Assembly: GCA_956465555.1 (NCBI GenBank) | Contig: OY101131.1 | Span: 199,469 to 263,468 of the forward strand | Direction of reading: 5' to 3' | From: Nitzschia sp. pyKryTriq1 | Taxonomy: Eukaryota; Bacillariophyta; Bacillariophyceae; Bacillariales; Bacillariaceae | Length of the DNA stretch: 64,000 bases | Position numbers and translations under genes: made by a program | In this document: piece by piece, positions 8,171 through 18,682 of the stretch | How positions within the stretch are numbered: position 1 is the stretch's first letter | How the letters are laid out: every line of letters starts with the position of its first letter | The notes under the pieces: generated by a model | What the model was told of the DNA's origin: nothing | The model's input: the letters and a program-made list of their open reading frames with translations, nothing else | The model's database searches: none

Positions 8171-11135
8171 CTAAGCATGCAAGTCGTCGTCATCGTCCAC
8201 ATCATAATCCCATCCATCCCATTCATCATCGTAGCTACTGCTACCGCTAGTAGTAGTAGATCCATCCACCGGAGCGACGACGACTTGGGCAGATGGGGCG
8301 TCGCGATTCTTGATCACCACCACATCATTCTTATCATCGGAAAGAGAGCTGCTTCCACCGGTCCAACCAAAGTCTGCCTCTCCCGACTTTTGAAGTTTCA
8401 TGGCTTCCCCGCGGGTGCGAACTCGAACGACATCTCCTTCTTCCACGGATCCTTCCAGCACAAGCTTGCTCAGAGGATTCAAAACCTCCTTTGCCAAAGT
8501 CCGCTTCAGAGGTCGGGCACCGTAGCGAATATCAAAGCCACGTTCACTCAAAACATCCTTGGCCACGTTGCTGGCATCCAAAGTCATGTGATGTCCCTCT
8601 TGGAGACGGCGGGCAATATCGGCAATGCCCATTTGAGTAATTTGGCCCATGTGCTCTCGTTGTAGACGATTGAAAATGATCGTTTCGTCGATACGATTGA
8701 GCAATTCCGGGCTGAGAGTGTGCCGCACCACATCCATGATTTGTTCCTGTACCGCTGGCTCACTGCCCCGTAAATTGGAAGGAAGTTCGGCAATGATCGA
8801 CCCACCCATGTTGCTCGTCATGACGACGATACAATTGGAAAAGTCCACGACTCGGCCATGCGAATCGGTCAATCGACCATCGTCAAAGAGTTGCAACAAT
8901 AAATTCCAAACTTCTGGGTGGGCCTTTTCAAATTCATCCAACAAAATGACTTGGTACGGTCGACGTCGGACCGCTTCCGTCAAGACGCCACCCTTGTCAT
9001 ATCCAATGTAGCCAGGAGGAGCTCCAATCAATCGACTCACAGTATGCTGTTGTTATTAAATTAAAAAAACAAGAAGAGCGAGAAAGATATTGCTTGCTGT
9101 TAGAACATGATAATCAAAGTAATAGCATCATCATCATCATCATCATGAAAGAGTACTACTACCTACCTTTTCTCCAAACTCGGACATGTCGATGCGTGTC
9201 ATGGCCGAATCTTCTTCAAACAAGAACTCCGCGAGTGCCTTGCAAAGTTCCGTTTTACCAACACCACTAGGACCTGATGATTGTTGTTGCAAGATTTATT
9301 GTAGATTCAAAGAATGAAAAGAAAAAGCAGCAATGATTAAGTGAGACATCAGACCAGGATGATGATGATGTTGATGAGTTCTTTTTTTATAATAAAAACT
9401 TACCGACCAACAAAAAGTTGCCCAAAGTACGATCTTGAGCTTGCAAACCCGTGCGCGCTAAACGAACGCAATTGCTGATCGATTCCAGGGCATGGTCTTG
9501 TCCAACCACTCGTTTTTGCAATTCCTCTTCCATATGCAACAACTTTTGCGTTTCGCTTCCTGAAATCCGACTTACTGGAATTCCCGTGGTTCGGGAGACA
9601 ATGGTCGCAATCGCGTCGGCTGTGACAGCCTCTGACAATAGTTTGGTGCTCTTCTTGCCCTTTTTGGCATCTTCGGCTTCTTGTTCTTCCAAATGCTGAA
9701 GCTCGTGTTGGAATTGAGGAATCGTCGAGTGGAGCAATTCTCCAGCCTTGGCGTAATCGCCCTTGGATCGGGCAATCTCCAAATCCCGTTGAGCTTGGGA
9801 CAGGTCCTCCTTGAGTTCCTTGATGCGGACCAAAGCTTGTCGTTCCTCTTGCCACTTTTGCGTCACTCGATGAACCTTGCGTTGTAGTTTTTCGACTTCC
9901 TTTTCTACTTGTTTCCGTCGTTCCACACTTTCCGCATCTTCTTCACCTTGCAGAGCACTCTTTTCAATTTGTTTCGTCATGAGATCCCGTTCCAATCGCC
10001 ACAATAACTCGGGTTTGGATTCTTGTTCCAATCGAAGTCGTGAACATGCTTCATCGATCAAATCAATACTTTTATCGGGTTGGAATCGATCGGTAATGTA
10101 TCGATCGCTCAATTCGACCGCCGCCACCAAGGCTTCATCTTTGATACGAATTCCGGCATGATGCAATTCATAATGTGGTTTGAGACCCCTTAAGATACTG
10201 AGCGTATCTTGAGCATTGGGCTCCTTGACAAAGACGGATTGAAAGCGTCTTGCCAAGGCGGCATCTTGTTCCAACACCCGATATTCATCCAACGTCGTCG
10301 CCCCCAACAATTGCAATTCTCCTCGGGCCAAGGCTGGTTTTAAGATATTCCCCATGTCCATGCTGCCTTCTCCTTTTCCTGCGCCGACCATGGTATGTAT
10401 TTCATCGACAAAGAGAATGATTTCTCCTTCTGCCTTTTGGACTTCGGCAATCAATCCCTTGAGTCGTTCTTCAAATTGTCCTCGCATCATGGCACCACTG
10501 ACCAAGGCACTGACATCGAGCGATAAGACCCGTTTGTCTTTCATCGATTCCGGAACTTGGCCACTGACGATACGTTGCGCGAGACCTTCGGCAATGGCGG
10601 TTTTTCCCACTCCGGCCTGTCCAATCAGAATGGGATTATTCTTGGTCCGTCGTCCCAAAATTTGAAGACAGCGACGAATTTCATCATGTCTTCCAATAAT
10701 TGGATCAATACCACCAGTAGCAGTACTTTTATCGCCTTCTTTCTTTGTTCGAGCCAGTTCCGTGAGATCGACCGTGAATTGTTCCAGATACGAAGGTTGC
10801 CCACTGGGATTGTTCATTTGCTGAAAGATATTTCCCAGATTTTGCGGTCCACCGGGTGGTGGTGAAGAAAAGTAGCGTTGCTGCTGCTGTTGTTGTTGTT
10901 GTTGCTGTTGCTGTGGCGGCGGCATACGGGTGGTGATACTGTTGACAGTGGCATTGTAGTACTGGGGTCTCGCAGCACTTGGAACTCCTCGCGAGGATGC
11001 GAACACAGTCGCCGCCGCTGGTCGGGATGTGAGAAAGGAACGACGGGGTACCACGTTCATCATCAGGAGTCGTTTCTTTGCCGCCGCTGGTGAGGAGAAT
11101 AACGCCGCCGATGAAGCTGAGCGGATAGAAAGCAT
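8171..11135 (-). CDS. CLPB: Mitochondrial ClpB/Hsp78-type AAA+ disaggregase
   Basis: Three exons on the minus strand, 11135-9404, 9273-9167 and 9046-8171, give 904 aa; both junctions restore family consensus ([11 protein letters not shown] and [15 protein letters not shown]). The first 90 residues are Arg/Ser/Ala-rich with a Gln run and fit a mitochondrial presequence. As in Hsp78 the N-terminal ClpN domain is absent. NBD1 has Walker A GQAGVGKT (172-179) and Walker [10 protein letters not shown] coiled-coil middle domain follows (about 385-500), then NBD2 with Walker A GPSGVGKT (578-585), pore motif GAPPGYIGY, Walker [14 protein letters not shown] and sensor-2 GARPLKR. Family role: ATP-driven threading of aggregated proteins together with Hsp70. 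Oddity: the NBD1 pore loop reads [13 protein letters not shown], with Met where the usual GAKYRGEFEERLK has Lys-Tyr. The C-terminus has an acidic Asp/Trp-rich tail. A plastid destination is less likely. Confidence 0.95.
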
Positions 11136-11978
11136 TGTTGTTGCTGTTGTTGTTGTTGTTGTTGTTGTTGTTGCTTTTGTTTGTAGATTCGATGGATATG
11201 GTCAAAGGGCAATCTTATCAAATATTGAGAATAGAAGTGTTACAACATAGTCCTACGCAAAGCTAGCTTGGATCGTACAAATACGAATGAAAGTGTCAAC
11301 TCTTCTCTTCCCATCTTCGAACGATAATAAAAGGCGCGAAAAAGCGAAACGTAAAGATTTCTTTTGGGGGACATCGTGACGTCATACACCCATCGTGCAC
11401 ACAGTATATTGAGCGTGCGTCTACGCACGTTTGAACATACATCGCGCGTAGAGTTCGTACCGGTAGACTTACTGGCTGATGCACGTTTGGAAAGAGCTCG
11501 CAAAGAACCAAACCTCTTTGTGCGTGCTCTGTCGATTGGTATTACATAGTAGACTCCCAGTAGACTAGCGGTAGTACGTACTGTGGTTGTACATATGTAT
11601 TCATTCAAGAACGACAAGACCAGGCAAGCCCATCATCAATACTTTACTACTTTCATTTTTGGTTCTAGTAGAGTAGTACGACGAGTACCACTTTTCCCTC
11701 TCACTGATATCAACATCTTGTTGCACCGCCATTGTTGGAGACATCATGTACGCACCCGCCCATACTAGTACTTTGCAGGCAAAAATACTTATCCGTTCTT
11801 CTTCTTCTTCTTCAACCAGAAGAAGAATTCCAGGATCATGATCATGAGAGACGAGCTGGTGCTGGTGCTCCAAGAACCTAACTAAAATAATTTTCTCCTA
11901 GTGGTAGAGAGTAGTAGTAGATAAAGAAGGAACGGCGGCAGGGGAATTCGTAATCATGATTATCAAATAAGAAGAATA
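11136..11978. other. Intergenic region upstream of ClpB
   Basis: No gene is supported. The spacer holds a CRE palindrome (11377-11384), one two-unit heat-shock-like element ATTCAAGAAC at 11603-11612, and GTAC-rich and TAGTAG tracts. Heat-shock control of ClpB would be expected from the family, but one element 470 bp away is weak evidence. Confidence 0.5.
11377..11384. promoter_or_regulatory. Perfect CRE palindrome TGACGTCA
   Basis: Lies 242 bp upstream of the ClpB ATG in a spacer without other genes. It is the second of four copies in the window. Confidence 0.4.
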
Positions 11979-13712
11979 TCACTCCGTTTTGTTGCAACAA
12001 GCAGGAGATGTCTGAAGAGAAGGTGATCCTGCTGCTGCTGCGGGTGGTGGTGGTGGTGGTGGACGCATCGGAATGGCACCTCCAAACAAAATAGGCTGCC
12101 CAGGTCCAAACATACGCCTCTTGCTGTCGTAATTAGGTTTGCTACTCTTGACTCCTCCTCCTCCTCCTCCTCCTAGTAGTAGGTACGACGACGAATCATC
12201 CGGCTGCTGCTGCTGCTGCTGCTGCTCCTCGAGGAAAAGGAAATCGGTTGTTCGGGCGGCGGCTGTTCGATCCCTTCGAGGTCGATTGTTCCAAGCATCC
12301 TGGCGTGGTGGTCGTTCGGGCGCGACCATTCCCATGGCCACCAATTCGTCCAAATCGTGAGATGCTTGAAACAACCTCTTGGACAAGGCTTCCTCTTGAC
12401 GACGTCGGCTCGTTCGGTATCGATATTCATCATAGAGCGGTCGCAAGGACTGTTTTCGATCCAAGCGGACATCGGCCCGGCGTATTTTGGAAGGAAGAAA
12501 TTTAGAGGGCCGTTTTTTCTCTTTCTTCTTGTTGACCAACAACACGGGAGATTCTTCTTCATTGGAATTCACTTTTTCCGGCACCAGTTCTACTTTGTCG
12601 TCCTCGTCTTGGTTCTCCGGGGTAGTATCCAAAAAAGCAGAAGCAGCAGCACCAGCAGCTACCGGCGGGTGCGATTCGGCCTCTTCCATTTCTTCATCGG
12701 AAGATGCTGATGTTGCTGCTGATGATGATGATGATGATGAATCAAAGGAATCTTCCAAATTCAAAGTAGTCACTCGGATTCGTTTGTTGCTAAGATTCGT
12801 AGTCAATACTTGGGGGACAGCAGAAGCAGAAGGACCTCTCTTGTCCTTTTTTCGATTCTTCTTCTTGTCGTGACGATGACGATGACAACGGCGTTTACTA
12901 TTCAGCGGCAACGAGCTCGCCGAGTCATCGTCGTCGTCCTCATGGTCACCCAATTCGTCGTTATCATTATCGTCGTAAGATCGCTTTCTCTTTTTTGCAG
13001 CAGTACCTCGCTTCGAGGAGTTCGATGTCCCAGTCAAGTGTTGAAAGGGTTCACTCGGTTCAATCGTCAAACTTGCCGTCGATGCCCGACACTGCAACAG
13101 TTTTTGAGCACGTGTCAGTACTCTTTTACAATTCCACAATCTATAAAAACGTCTCGTAAAGAGTTTGGTCATTTTGGGATCGGCCCGAAACTTGTCGGTC
13201 GATTGCGGTCCCTTCGGTATTTCGCGCAGGGCCTGGCTGGTTTTTTCCAAACATTTCACGTTGGAAATTTCTTCCCATTTTTGTGTCTCCTCCTCGAGCG
13301 TCACGTACTTTCCACCCATTTCCTGCACCATGGCGACGACGCGGGCGCTGATTTTGACCTTGTCCGTCTTGATGGAATTCACATAATCGTTGCGAAAAAT
13401 CTCGACCCAGGTGCGGAATTGAATATTGCCGGGATTGGTATTGATTCCAGCGCCGCCTAAAATACACCACGTTAGTAAGAACAAGAAGCAATATAGTAAG
13501 AACAAGAATCAATCCATCATGCATTCGATCATTCGATCGAAGGAGCCAGACGATTCATGATTCACTGGAAACAACCAGCCAAGAAGCCCGTCTTCCTCAA
13601 CGTCGGCCTCGCTTTTACGAGTACGATGATTAGATTAATACGTACCTCGACCACAAAGGACATCGAACTCTGCACTGACGCCGGATTCCTTCAAAAACAA
13701 TGGCAAGACCAT
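11979..13712 (-). CDS. DVLCGRG-domain (DUF6824-type) diatom protein
   Basis: Two exons on the minus strand, 13712-13646 and 13456-11979, give 514 aa. The frame is also open back to 13505, but that part is intron: a 67-base first exon (MVLPLFLKESGVSAEFDVLC plus GR) joins at GTACGT/TTTTAG to give DVLCGRGGAGINTNPGNIQF, the signature of a domain greatly expanded in diatoms. The domain (residues about 17-90) continues FRNDYVNSIKTDKVKISARV to EMGGKYV. Its biochemical role is unknown. The remaining 400 residues are low-complexity: acidic/Ser patches, basic KKxKKRPSKFLPSKIRRADV and a Pro/Ala/Gly-rich end. Basic runs suggest a nuclear protein; this is inference. The short first exon makes this gene easy to mis-start. 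Confidence 0.8.
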
Positions 13713-14606
13713 GGTGAAAGAGAAATGTGTTTATAAGATGTACAGTTCGTACAGTACCATTGCCAGGTACATACCTGATAGAAGACGTAACATATAGATA
13801 ATAGGTGTAGCCTACTAGAGAGAAAAGGAGGATCCGTTCGTAGATCCATCGCTGCAGTACGATGCGGTCCGTCTACCCGGTAGTAGCGTAGCAGTACCAG
13901 GTACATTACCGGGGTACTGGTACTGTAGCTGGTGGGAATATGATGTGTACGAAATATGTTCGTTAATTGAAGTTCTTTCATAACCTCACTGAATTCAACG
14001 TGCTAATTGCATTTAAACGTAACGTCTGTCCTAGTACGAGCGTTTCTTGTGCATCTTTTTCGTATAATTGAACCATGTTCCTTCGTAATTCGACCGTGCC
14101 TGTACGTGTACAACATCATTTCCCCCCCCTGCCAGAAAAGAGTACGGGGAGTACGAGTACAGTACTCGTAGTAGTGTGAGTGCGTCCGCGTGCACGTACG
14201 GCCAGATTGGCGGGAAGAATGAGGAGGCAGGGTCAAACTTCGCTTGATCATTTGCGCACTTTGAGCAGAGGGGGAGATGGCCGGAAGGCGCCCATAATAT
14301 CGGCATTCGCGACAAAGTTAATTATGAAAACAGTCGGAGTTTCTCCAGCCATGCCAACTTGCTACGGTACAGCTTGGGCTACTTCGCTTTGTTCTGGCTT
14401 CCTCTTCATCATCGGCATTTTCGGAATTTTTTCTCCACACCACACACCACGCACGACGCACAACATCATTCATTCATTCATTCATTCATCCACATTCATC
14501 ATTCATCCATTCATTCACTACTACATAATATCATATCACCTGTACATCATCATTTATATCTGCATATACTCCCACAGTTGTTTACTCCTTGAATAAGTCA
14601 ATTATC
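13713..14606. other. Divergent spacer before the secreted-protein cluster
   Basis: No gene is supported. It contains GTACC/ACCGGT-rich palindromic DNA (about 13740-13930), a C8 run near 14124 and an (ATTC)n/(CATT)n tract at about 14463-14520 that probably lies in the 5' untranslated region of the next gene. Confidence 0.5.
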
Positions 14607-14990
14607 ATGCGATACGTCCTCTTTCTCTTCCTCTGCATCCTTGCCGCCACCAACGCCGCCACTCTTCGAAGGTTGCGAACGAGTCCCTCCACCACCAGCA
14701 CTGAGGAGGAGGACGAGATGCTGGTGGCCAATAACAACATCAACGCCAAGTACCGTAACTTGGCTGGAGAAGTGGACGCCGAGACTGTCGGCCGATTTGT
14801 GAAGGTCCGTCAAATGGCACACGAACGTGAGGAACACCAACAACACCAACAACACCAACAACATCATGTTGAGTCATCCAAGGGGGAGCTGACGATGCTG
14901 CAACGAGATCTTCAAATAATGTCAATGATGTCAATGGATAATGATATGCGACGACGAGATCTTCAAGACATCATGTCCATGTCGATGTAA
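14607..14990 (+). CDS. Short secreted protein, RXL/Met-Ser-tail family, copy 1
   Basis: A 127 aa protein from the ATG at 14607; the frame has no earlier ATG. Residues 1-17 (MRYVLFLFLCILAATNA) form a signal peptide. LRRLR follows directly, then an acidic Ser/Thr stretch, the core NAKYRNLAGEVDAETVGR shared with the next two genes, a His/Gln repeat, and a tail QRDLQIMSMMSM, MRRRDLQDIMSMSM. The RDL tripeptides before each Met-Ser block match the RXL sites at which diatom silaffins and related secreted proteins are known to be cut. If cut there, short peptides with N-terminal Gln and Met-Ser repeats would be released; this is inference. No Cys is present. I know no named family for it. It heads a same-strand cluster of three, spaced 1.3 and 0.8 kb apart. 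Confidence 0.8.
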   Translation: MRYVLFLFLCILAATNAATLRRLRTSPSTTSTEEEDEMLVANNNINAKYRNLAGEVDAETVGRFVKVRQMAHEREEHQQHQQHQQHHVESSKGELTMLQRDLQIMSMMSMDNDMRRRDLQDIMSMSM

Positions 14991-15397
14991 TAAACATCAT
15001 CATCACCATCAAAAAAGCGATGAAGCGACGGCCAAAAAAATTGAGTCGCAACAAGAAGAACAATGTGTTGAGATCATCGGCATTTTGGTACGCGGTGAAG
15101 GCTATCGACGACTTGTGTACTACTACTACTACCACTACTACTACTATCCGATCGTCTTTTGGTGGAGTCCTCCTCGTCTGCTGTTGTTGTAAATATCAAA
15201 ATTGCGCCTTTTACTCATTCTCTTGCGATGCAAGTAGTAGTCCAATGAATGCTAGTTAGTGAACCAATTCATTTTTATGTATTTTAGAATTCCAGTGTAG
15301 ATACTCTTTCGACCGAAAAGGACGATTGTAGATATCGGTCTGGTCTGATATACTACTTGTACTAGTACTAGAATAGTATTATGGGCGAACGCATCGT

Positions 15398-15450
15398 GCT
15401 AGAAGGACTCGTCCTAGTCTAGAAGGACTCGTCCTAGTCTAGAAGGACTC
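15398..15450. repeat. 20-bp tandem repeat with internal palindrome, 2.6 copies
   Basis: Unit AGAAGGACTCGTCCTAGTCT at 15401-15420 and 15421-15440, with a half unit to 15450. Each unit contains AGGACTCGTCCT, a 5-bp inverted repeat around two bases, so the array could fold into successive hairpins. Confidence 0.85.
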
Positions 15451-16230
15451 AACCATTCCACAGGTAGTATGCCGAACCTGAACGGATAGGGATTTTATTT
15501 TCAAACACGGTGTTGCCAAAAATGGCTCTCTTCGTTCCTAGTAAAGTTCCCATCCAACTGATGCTGAAAGGAGGAGAAGAACTTTTCACCAAGTAGAAGA
15601 AGAACAATCGCCGCACCATACTACTAAAGGATTCCCGAAAGTTGCGAGTGAAGATGCATGGTGCCGTGACTCGTTGCCACATACGATTCCACCCTATAAT
15701 ATACGATCGAGGACGTCTCTCACAAGAACAAATTCGGTGCTCCCTAAAGCCGACGTCATGGTGTAATCCCTGCTCTGAAGAGAGTTGATATAGACAAAGA
15801 TTTTCGAAGATCGACCGGAATGTAACGAGAGAGGTGCGCCAATTTCTAAGTCGTGGTGGCGGTTGAGCGCGTTGGGCAGTCCCACAACTTCGAAGTTGCT
15901 TAGTGAGATCGGATACCGGAGAATCCTTTGCCAATCTTCGTTCTTATGAAATCACGATGACGCTTTGCTGAAAATTCTTAGTAAAAGCGGTAGATTCGGT
16001 ATTAAGACGCTAAATATTTCGATGATGCAATAAGTAATGGTTGCGCTTAGATCTAGAATTCGATTAGGGCCACATCATTCGTTGGCGCATCGCTGATTAT
16101 TTTTGACCGATCGCTCTTTGGGAACATCGGTCAGTTCCGATCGTTGCCATGTGCTCCGAGTAAACCTCGTCCTCCATCACTTTCACATCTTCAGCGAGAA
16201 TAATCCTTCGCACATAATTCGTTTTTACAG

Positions 16231-16294
16231 CGAAAGCTTTCGACTTTTTACAAACTACAATACAATACAATACCATACCATACAATACAATAAC
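16231..16294 (+). promoter_or_regulatory. Palindrome and ACAAT/ACCAT repeat before secreted-protein gene 2
   Basis: CGAAAGCTTTCG (16231-16242) is a perfect 12-base palindrome ending 53 bp before the ATG. It is followed at about 16254-16294 by a degenerate 5-base repeat (ACAAT, ACCAT) that runs to the start codon and probably is the 5' leader. No known factor is assigned. Confidence 0.3.
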
Positions 16295-16295
16295 C

Positions 16296-16637
16296 ATGAA
16301 GCTTCTACAATGTCTCGTCCTTTTCACCGCGGTGACTGTTGATGCCGCCAGCCACCGACGACTTCGCCGTGGAGCCGAGGAACAAGTCAACACCAAGTAC
16401 TTGGACCTTGCCTCGCATGTGGATGAAAACACCAAGCACCGTGTGGCTCGTCATCACCTAAACCTTCATGCAGACACCGACGCTGCTCGTTCGGAACGTC
16501 ACATGGCCGGTCGAAAGCTTCAAGATATGAGCTTGGATGGACGCGTTGAGGACGACATGTCCATGAGAATGAGCATGGATGATGCTGCGCGCCGCCGTCA
16601 CTTGCAAGACGACACGTCGATGAGAATGTCGCTCTAA
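16296..16637 (+). CDS. Short secreted protein, RXL/Met-Ser-tail family, copy 2
   Basis: A 113 aa protein. The signal peptide MKLLQCLVLFTAVTVDAA is followed by SHRRLRRG, the shared core NTKYLDLASHVDENTKHR, a His/Arg-rich middle, and a tail with three Met-Ser blocks: GRKLQDMSLDG, DDMSMRMSMDDAA and RRRHLQDDTSMRMSL at the C-terminus. RKL and RHL fit the RXL processing pattern and both are followed by Gln-Asp as in copy 1. The middle is strongly basic, unlike the acidic middle of copy 3, so only the two ends and the core are conserved. Apart from one Cys in the signal peptide there is none. The function is unknown; secretion is well supported by the N-terminus, processing is inferred. Confidence 0.82.
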   Translation: MKLLQCLVLFTAVTVDAASHRRLRRGAEEQVNTKYLDLASHVDENTKHRVARHHLNLHADTDAARSERHMAGRKLQDMSLDGRVEDDMSMRMSMDDAARRRHLQDDTSMRMSL

Positions 16638-17419
16638 AACACACAGTACATACTACTGACCTTGACTATCATCACACGATTGTGTCGGTCACTTTGTGTT
16701 GTGAATGTGGAAAGATTTGCGGGAAAGGCTAATTTTGGAGTGCTGGTTTCATCGACGAGGGTTTTGATTTTGCCTTTTGTGAATCCTTGGTTGTTGTTGT
16801 TACTTCCACTTCTATTGTGAAAGTCTGTAAACTAGTCATCGCTGCATCGAAAACACATCCGTTAACTACATATTTAGTTTTAATTCTAGGTCAATCGTTC
16901 TGAGGATGGGTCGTTATTCTAGACTGCATGGCCAAAAGCTTCCATTTATTTCACCATGGTTGGGTTCTCCAATAGTAGGGTATCGGGAAAATCGAAAAAG
17001 CGATTTCCGATGAGAACGCCAATCTCGCAAGTGATTGATTCGTCCGAATAAGTAGGTACAGTAAAAATAGTGTCCCTACCGGTACTCTGTTGGATCGGAG
17101 TCGGATTTTGTGGAAATGTATATATTCATTTTTATATAGATGTATAACCTTAAGTATCCATAAAAAAGGACAACAGTCGTTGGTTGCTAGGGAGATTATC
17201 GCTGACATTCCCACGAAAACGCGCCGGCCGGTGTGTTTCGGTATTTGGCAGTTCGCCGGCATGGCACCCACGCACCCAACGTCTACTTCCGAGTTACCGA
17301 TGCAGGATGAGAGAACTTCTTCTGCATCGCTCATATAACTTTTTGTGAATTTCTGCCTACCATACGACTGGCAAACAAACTACATCTCCATCCATCACCT
17401 TTAATAATAAACAATAATC
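16638..17419. other. Spacer between cluster genes 2 and 3
   Basis: No gene seen on either strand. The minus-strand frame at 16951-17334 lacks any domain or coding-like composition. An AT-rich stretch at about 17105-17175 and a TTAATAATAAACAATAATC leader before the next ATG are the only notable features. Confidence 0.5.
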
Positions 17420-17908
17420 ATGAGATCCTTCCTTTTGCTCGCTCTCTCTATCATGGCAGTCCCTACGGGTGCCCAAGCAGCTGGTGGTCTGCGTCGTCTG
17501 CGACAGCAATCCTCCGAAAACGACGCCGGAGTCGTCGACAAGCAGTATTTGGGTCTGGCCAACGAGGTTAATGGACAAGCCATGAGCAGAGTACTTCGAC
17601 AGAAGAATGACCGAGTACGAAAGATGATTGGATTTGGTCAAGTGAGCCCCAAGGTTGATGAGTCTGGACGGGAGCGACTCTACGACTCGTGGGGTGCTGG
17701 CCAAGACTCGGCCGCGGAAGAAGAACCTGCTCAAAATACCGAGGACGAGTGGTTGGTAGAGGAGGAAGAGGAACAAGAAAAGCAATTTTCGCTTATCGAA
17801 GACGATCACAAGGTTGGACCAGTTAGCGGCGCTCCCATTGATACAACGTTAAGCATGAGCATGGGAGATGTCGGAACCCGAAATGATTTGATGTCCATGT
17901 CCATGTAA
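17420..17908 (+). CDS. Short secreted protein, RXL/Met-Ser-tail family, copy 3
   Basis: A 162 aa protein. The signal peptide MRSFLLLALSIMAVPTGAQA is followed by AGGLRRLRQQ, the shared core DKQYLGLANEVNGQAMSR, a longer divergent middle with an acidic run (EEEEEQEKQ), and a tail TTLSMSMGDVG, TRNDLMSMSM. The C-terminal five residues MSMSM are identical to copy 1. The LQD block before the tail is missing; NDL replaces RDL, so the last RXL site is not perfect. No Cys. Copy 3 is the most divergent, yet the order of signal peptide, RRLR, core and Met-Ser tail is the same, which supports common descent by tandem duplication. Confidence 0.8.
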   Translation: MRSFLLLALSIMAVPTGAQAAGGLRRLRQQSSENDAGVVDKQYLGLANEVNGQAMSRVLRQKNDRVRKMIGFGQVSPKVDESGRERLYDSWGAGQDSAAEEEPAQNTEDEWLVEEEEEQEKQFSLIEDDHKVGPVSGAPIDTTLSMSMGDVGTRNDLMSMSM

Positions 17909-18682
17909 ACTACTGCTTTTCCTCGACACGCCCTTCGACCCTGAACGCCGATTGTCTGATATCGTCCTGTTTCTTTATTACTGTTTGATTCGTTATGAGC
18001 TGCTAATGTAAGGAGAGCTTCACGGCCTTCATTCACTACTTCAACTACTTTCCCCTTCTTAGTATGTTAATTTTTAGAGCTACCAACAAGGTTATCATCA
18101 ACACAATCATTGTATCATTGTTATTTCAGCTTTTTATCATTTAGACAGCGTCAGGGATTTACAGTACGTGAAAGAAACAAGGTAGACTGGATTCAGAGAC
18201 CAGTCGTAGTCTAATCGCACAAGAAGAAGTTCACCACAGTCGAAAAGGAGCAGAGCTTTTCACTGGTAGTAGCTACTGGTACTTGTACTTCTTGTAGTTG
18301 GCGATCGTGATGGTTCTCTTTTGTTCTCTGGCTCTGCTGGTCGGTCGGTGACCGAAGCCACAAAACTCCGGAGTCGCAGTCTCACCCCGCGCGCGCTGGC
18401 CGGCTTTTGGAATGCCGAACGGAAGGACGAGCCTGCTGGCGCGGAAACAAATGGAACGGGGACGGACAGAATGACGTCATTCAGGCGAGGTTTTCACGAA
18501 GTCGCCAAAACGCAACAACGACAACAGCATCATCATATCGTAACGATCACATCACATACCATGGCGGAGGGGGCTCGTTTGCCTTTGAAACAGCATAGTC
18601 CATCTCAATCTACCTCCCGGCCATTACTTTGATCACCCTCCGCTCGAGCCCGCCTCCACAGTCCTCGCAGTGCAATACTAAC
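17909..18682. other. Spacer upstream of the RWD gene
   Basis: No gene seen. It has the window's 10-base CRE palindrome at 18471-18480 and TAGTAG/GTAC tracts near 18265-18300. An in-frame ATG at 18629 could extend the RWD gene by 18 residues. Confidence 0.5.
18471..18480. promoter_or_regulatory. Extended CRE palindrome ATGACGTCAT
   Basis: A perfect 10-base CREB/ATF-type palindrome, about 200 bp upstream of the RWD gene ATG. It is the strongest of the four CRE copies. Confidence 0.5.

Larger units (their letters stand above)
14991..16295. other. Spacer between cluster genes 1 and 2
   Basis: The only sizeable frame, minus strand 15449-15934 (161 aa), has no recognisable domain and overlaps other open frames, so I do not call it. 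The spacer holds (TAC)n tracts near 15119-15150, the 20-bp palindromic tandem repeat at 15398-15450 and, close to gene 2, the palindrome CGAAAGCTTTCG (16231-16242). Confidence 0.5.

Noticed and set aside
13457-13505. N-terminal hydrophobic leader MFLLYCFLFLLTWCIL in front of the DVLCGRG-type protein, like a signal peptide
   Set aside because: It is intron sequence: a better upstream exon restores the domain signature in phase, with GTACGT donor and TTTTAG acceptor.
15449-15934. 161 aa minus-strand frame between secreted-protein genes 1 and 2
   Set aside because: No recognisable domain, mixed composition, and other frames overlap it; it could be a remnant but I cannot support it.
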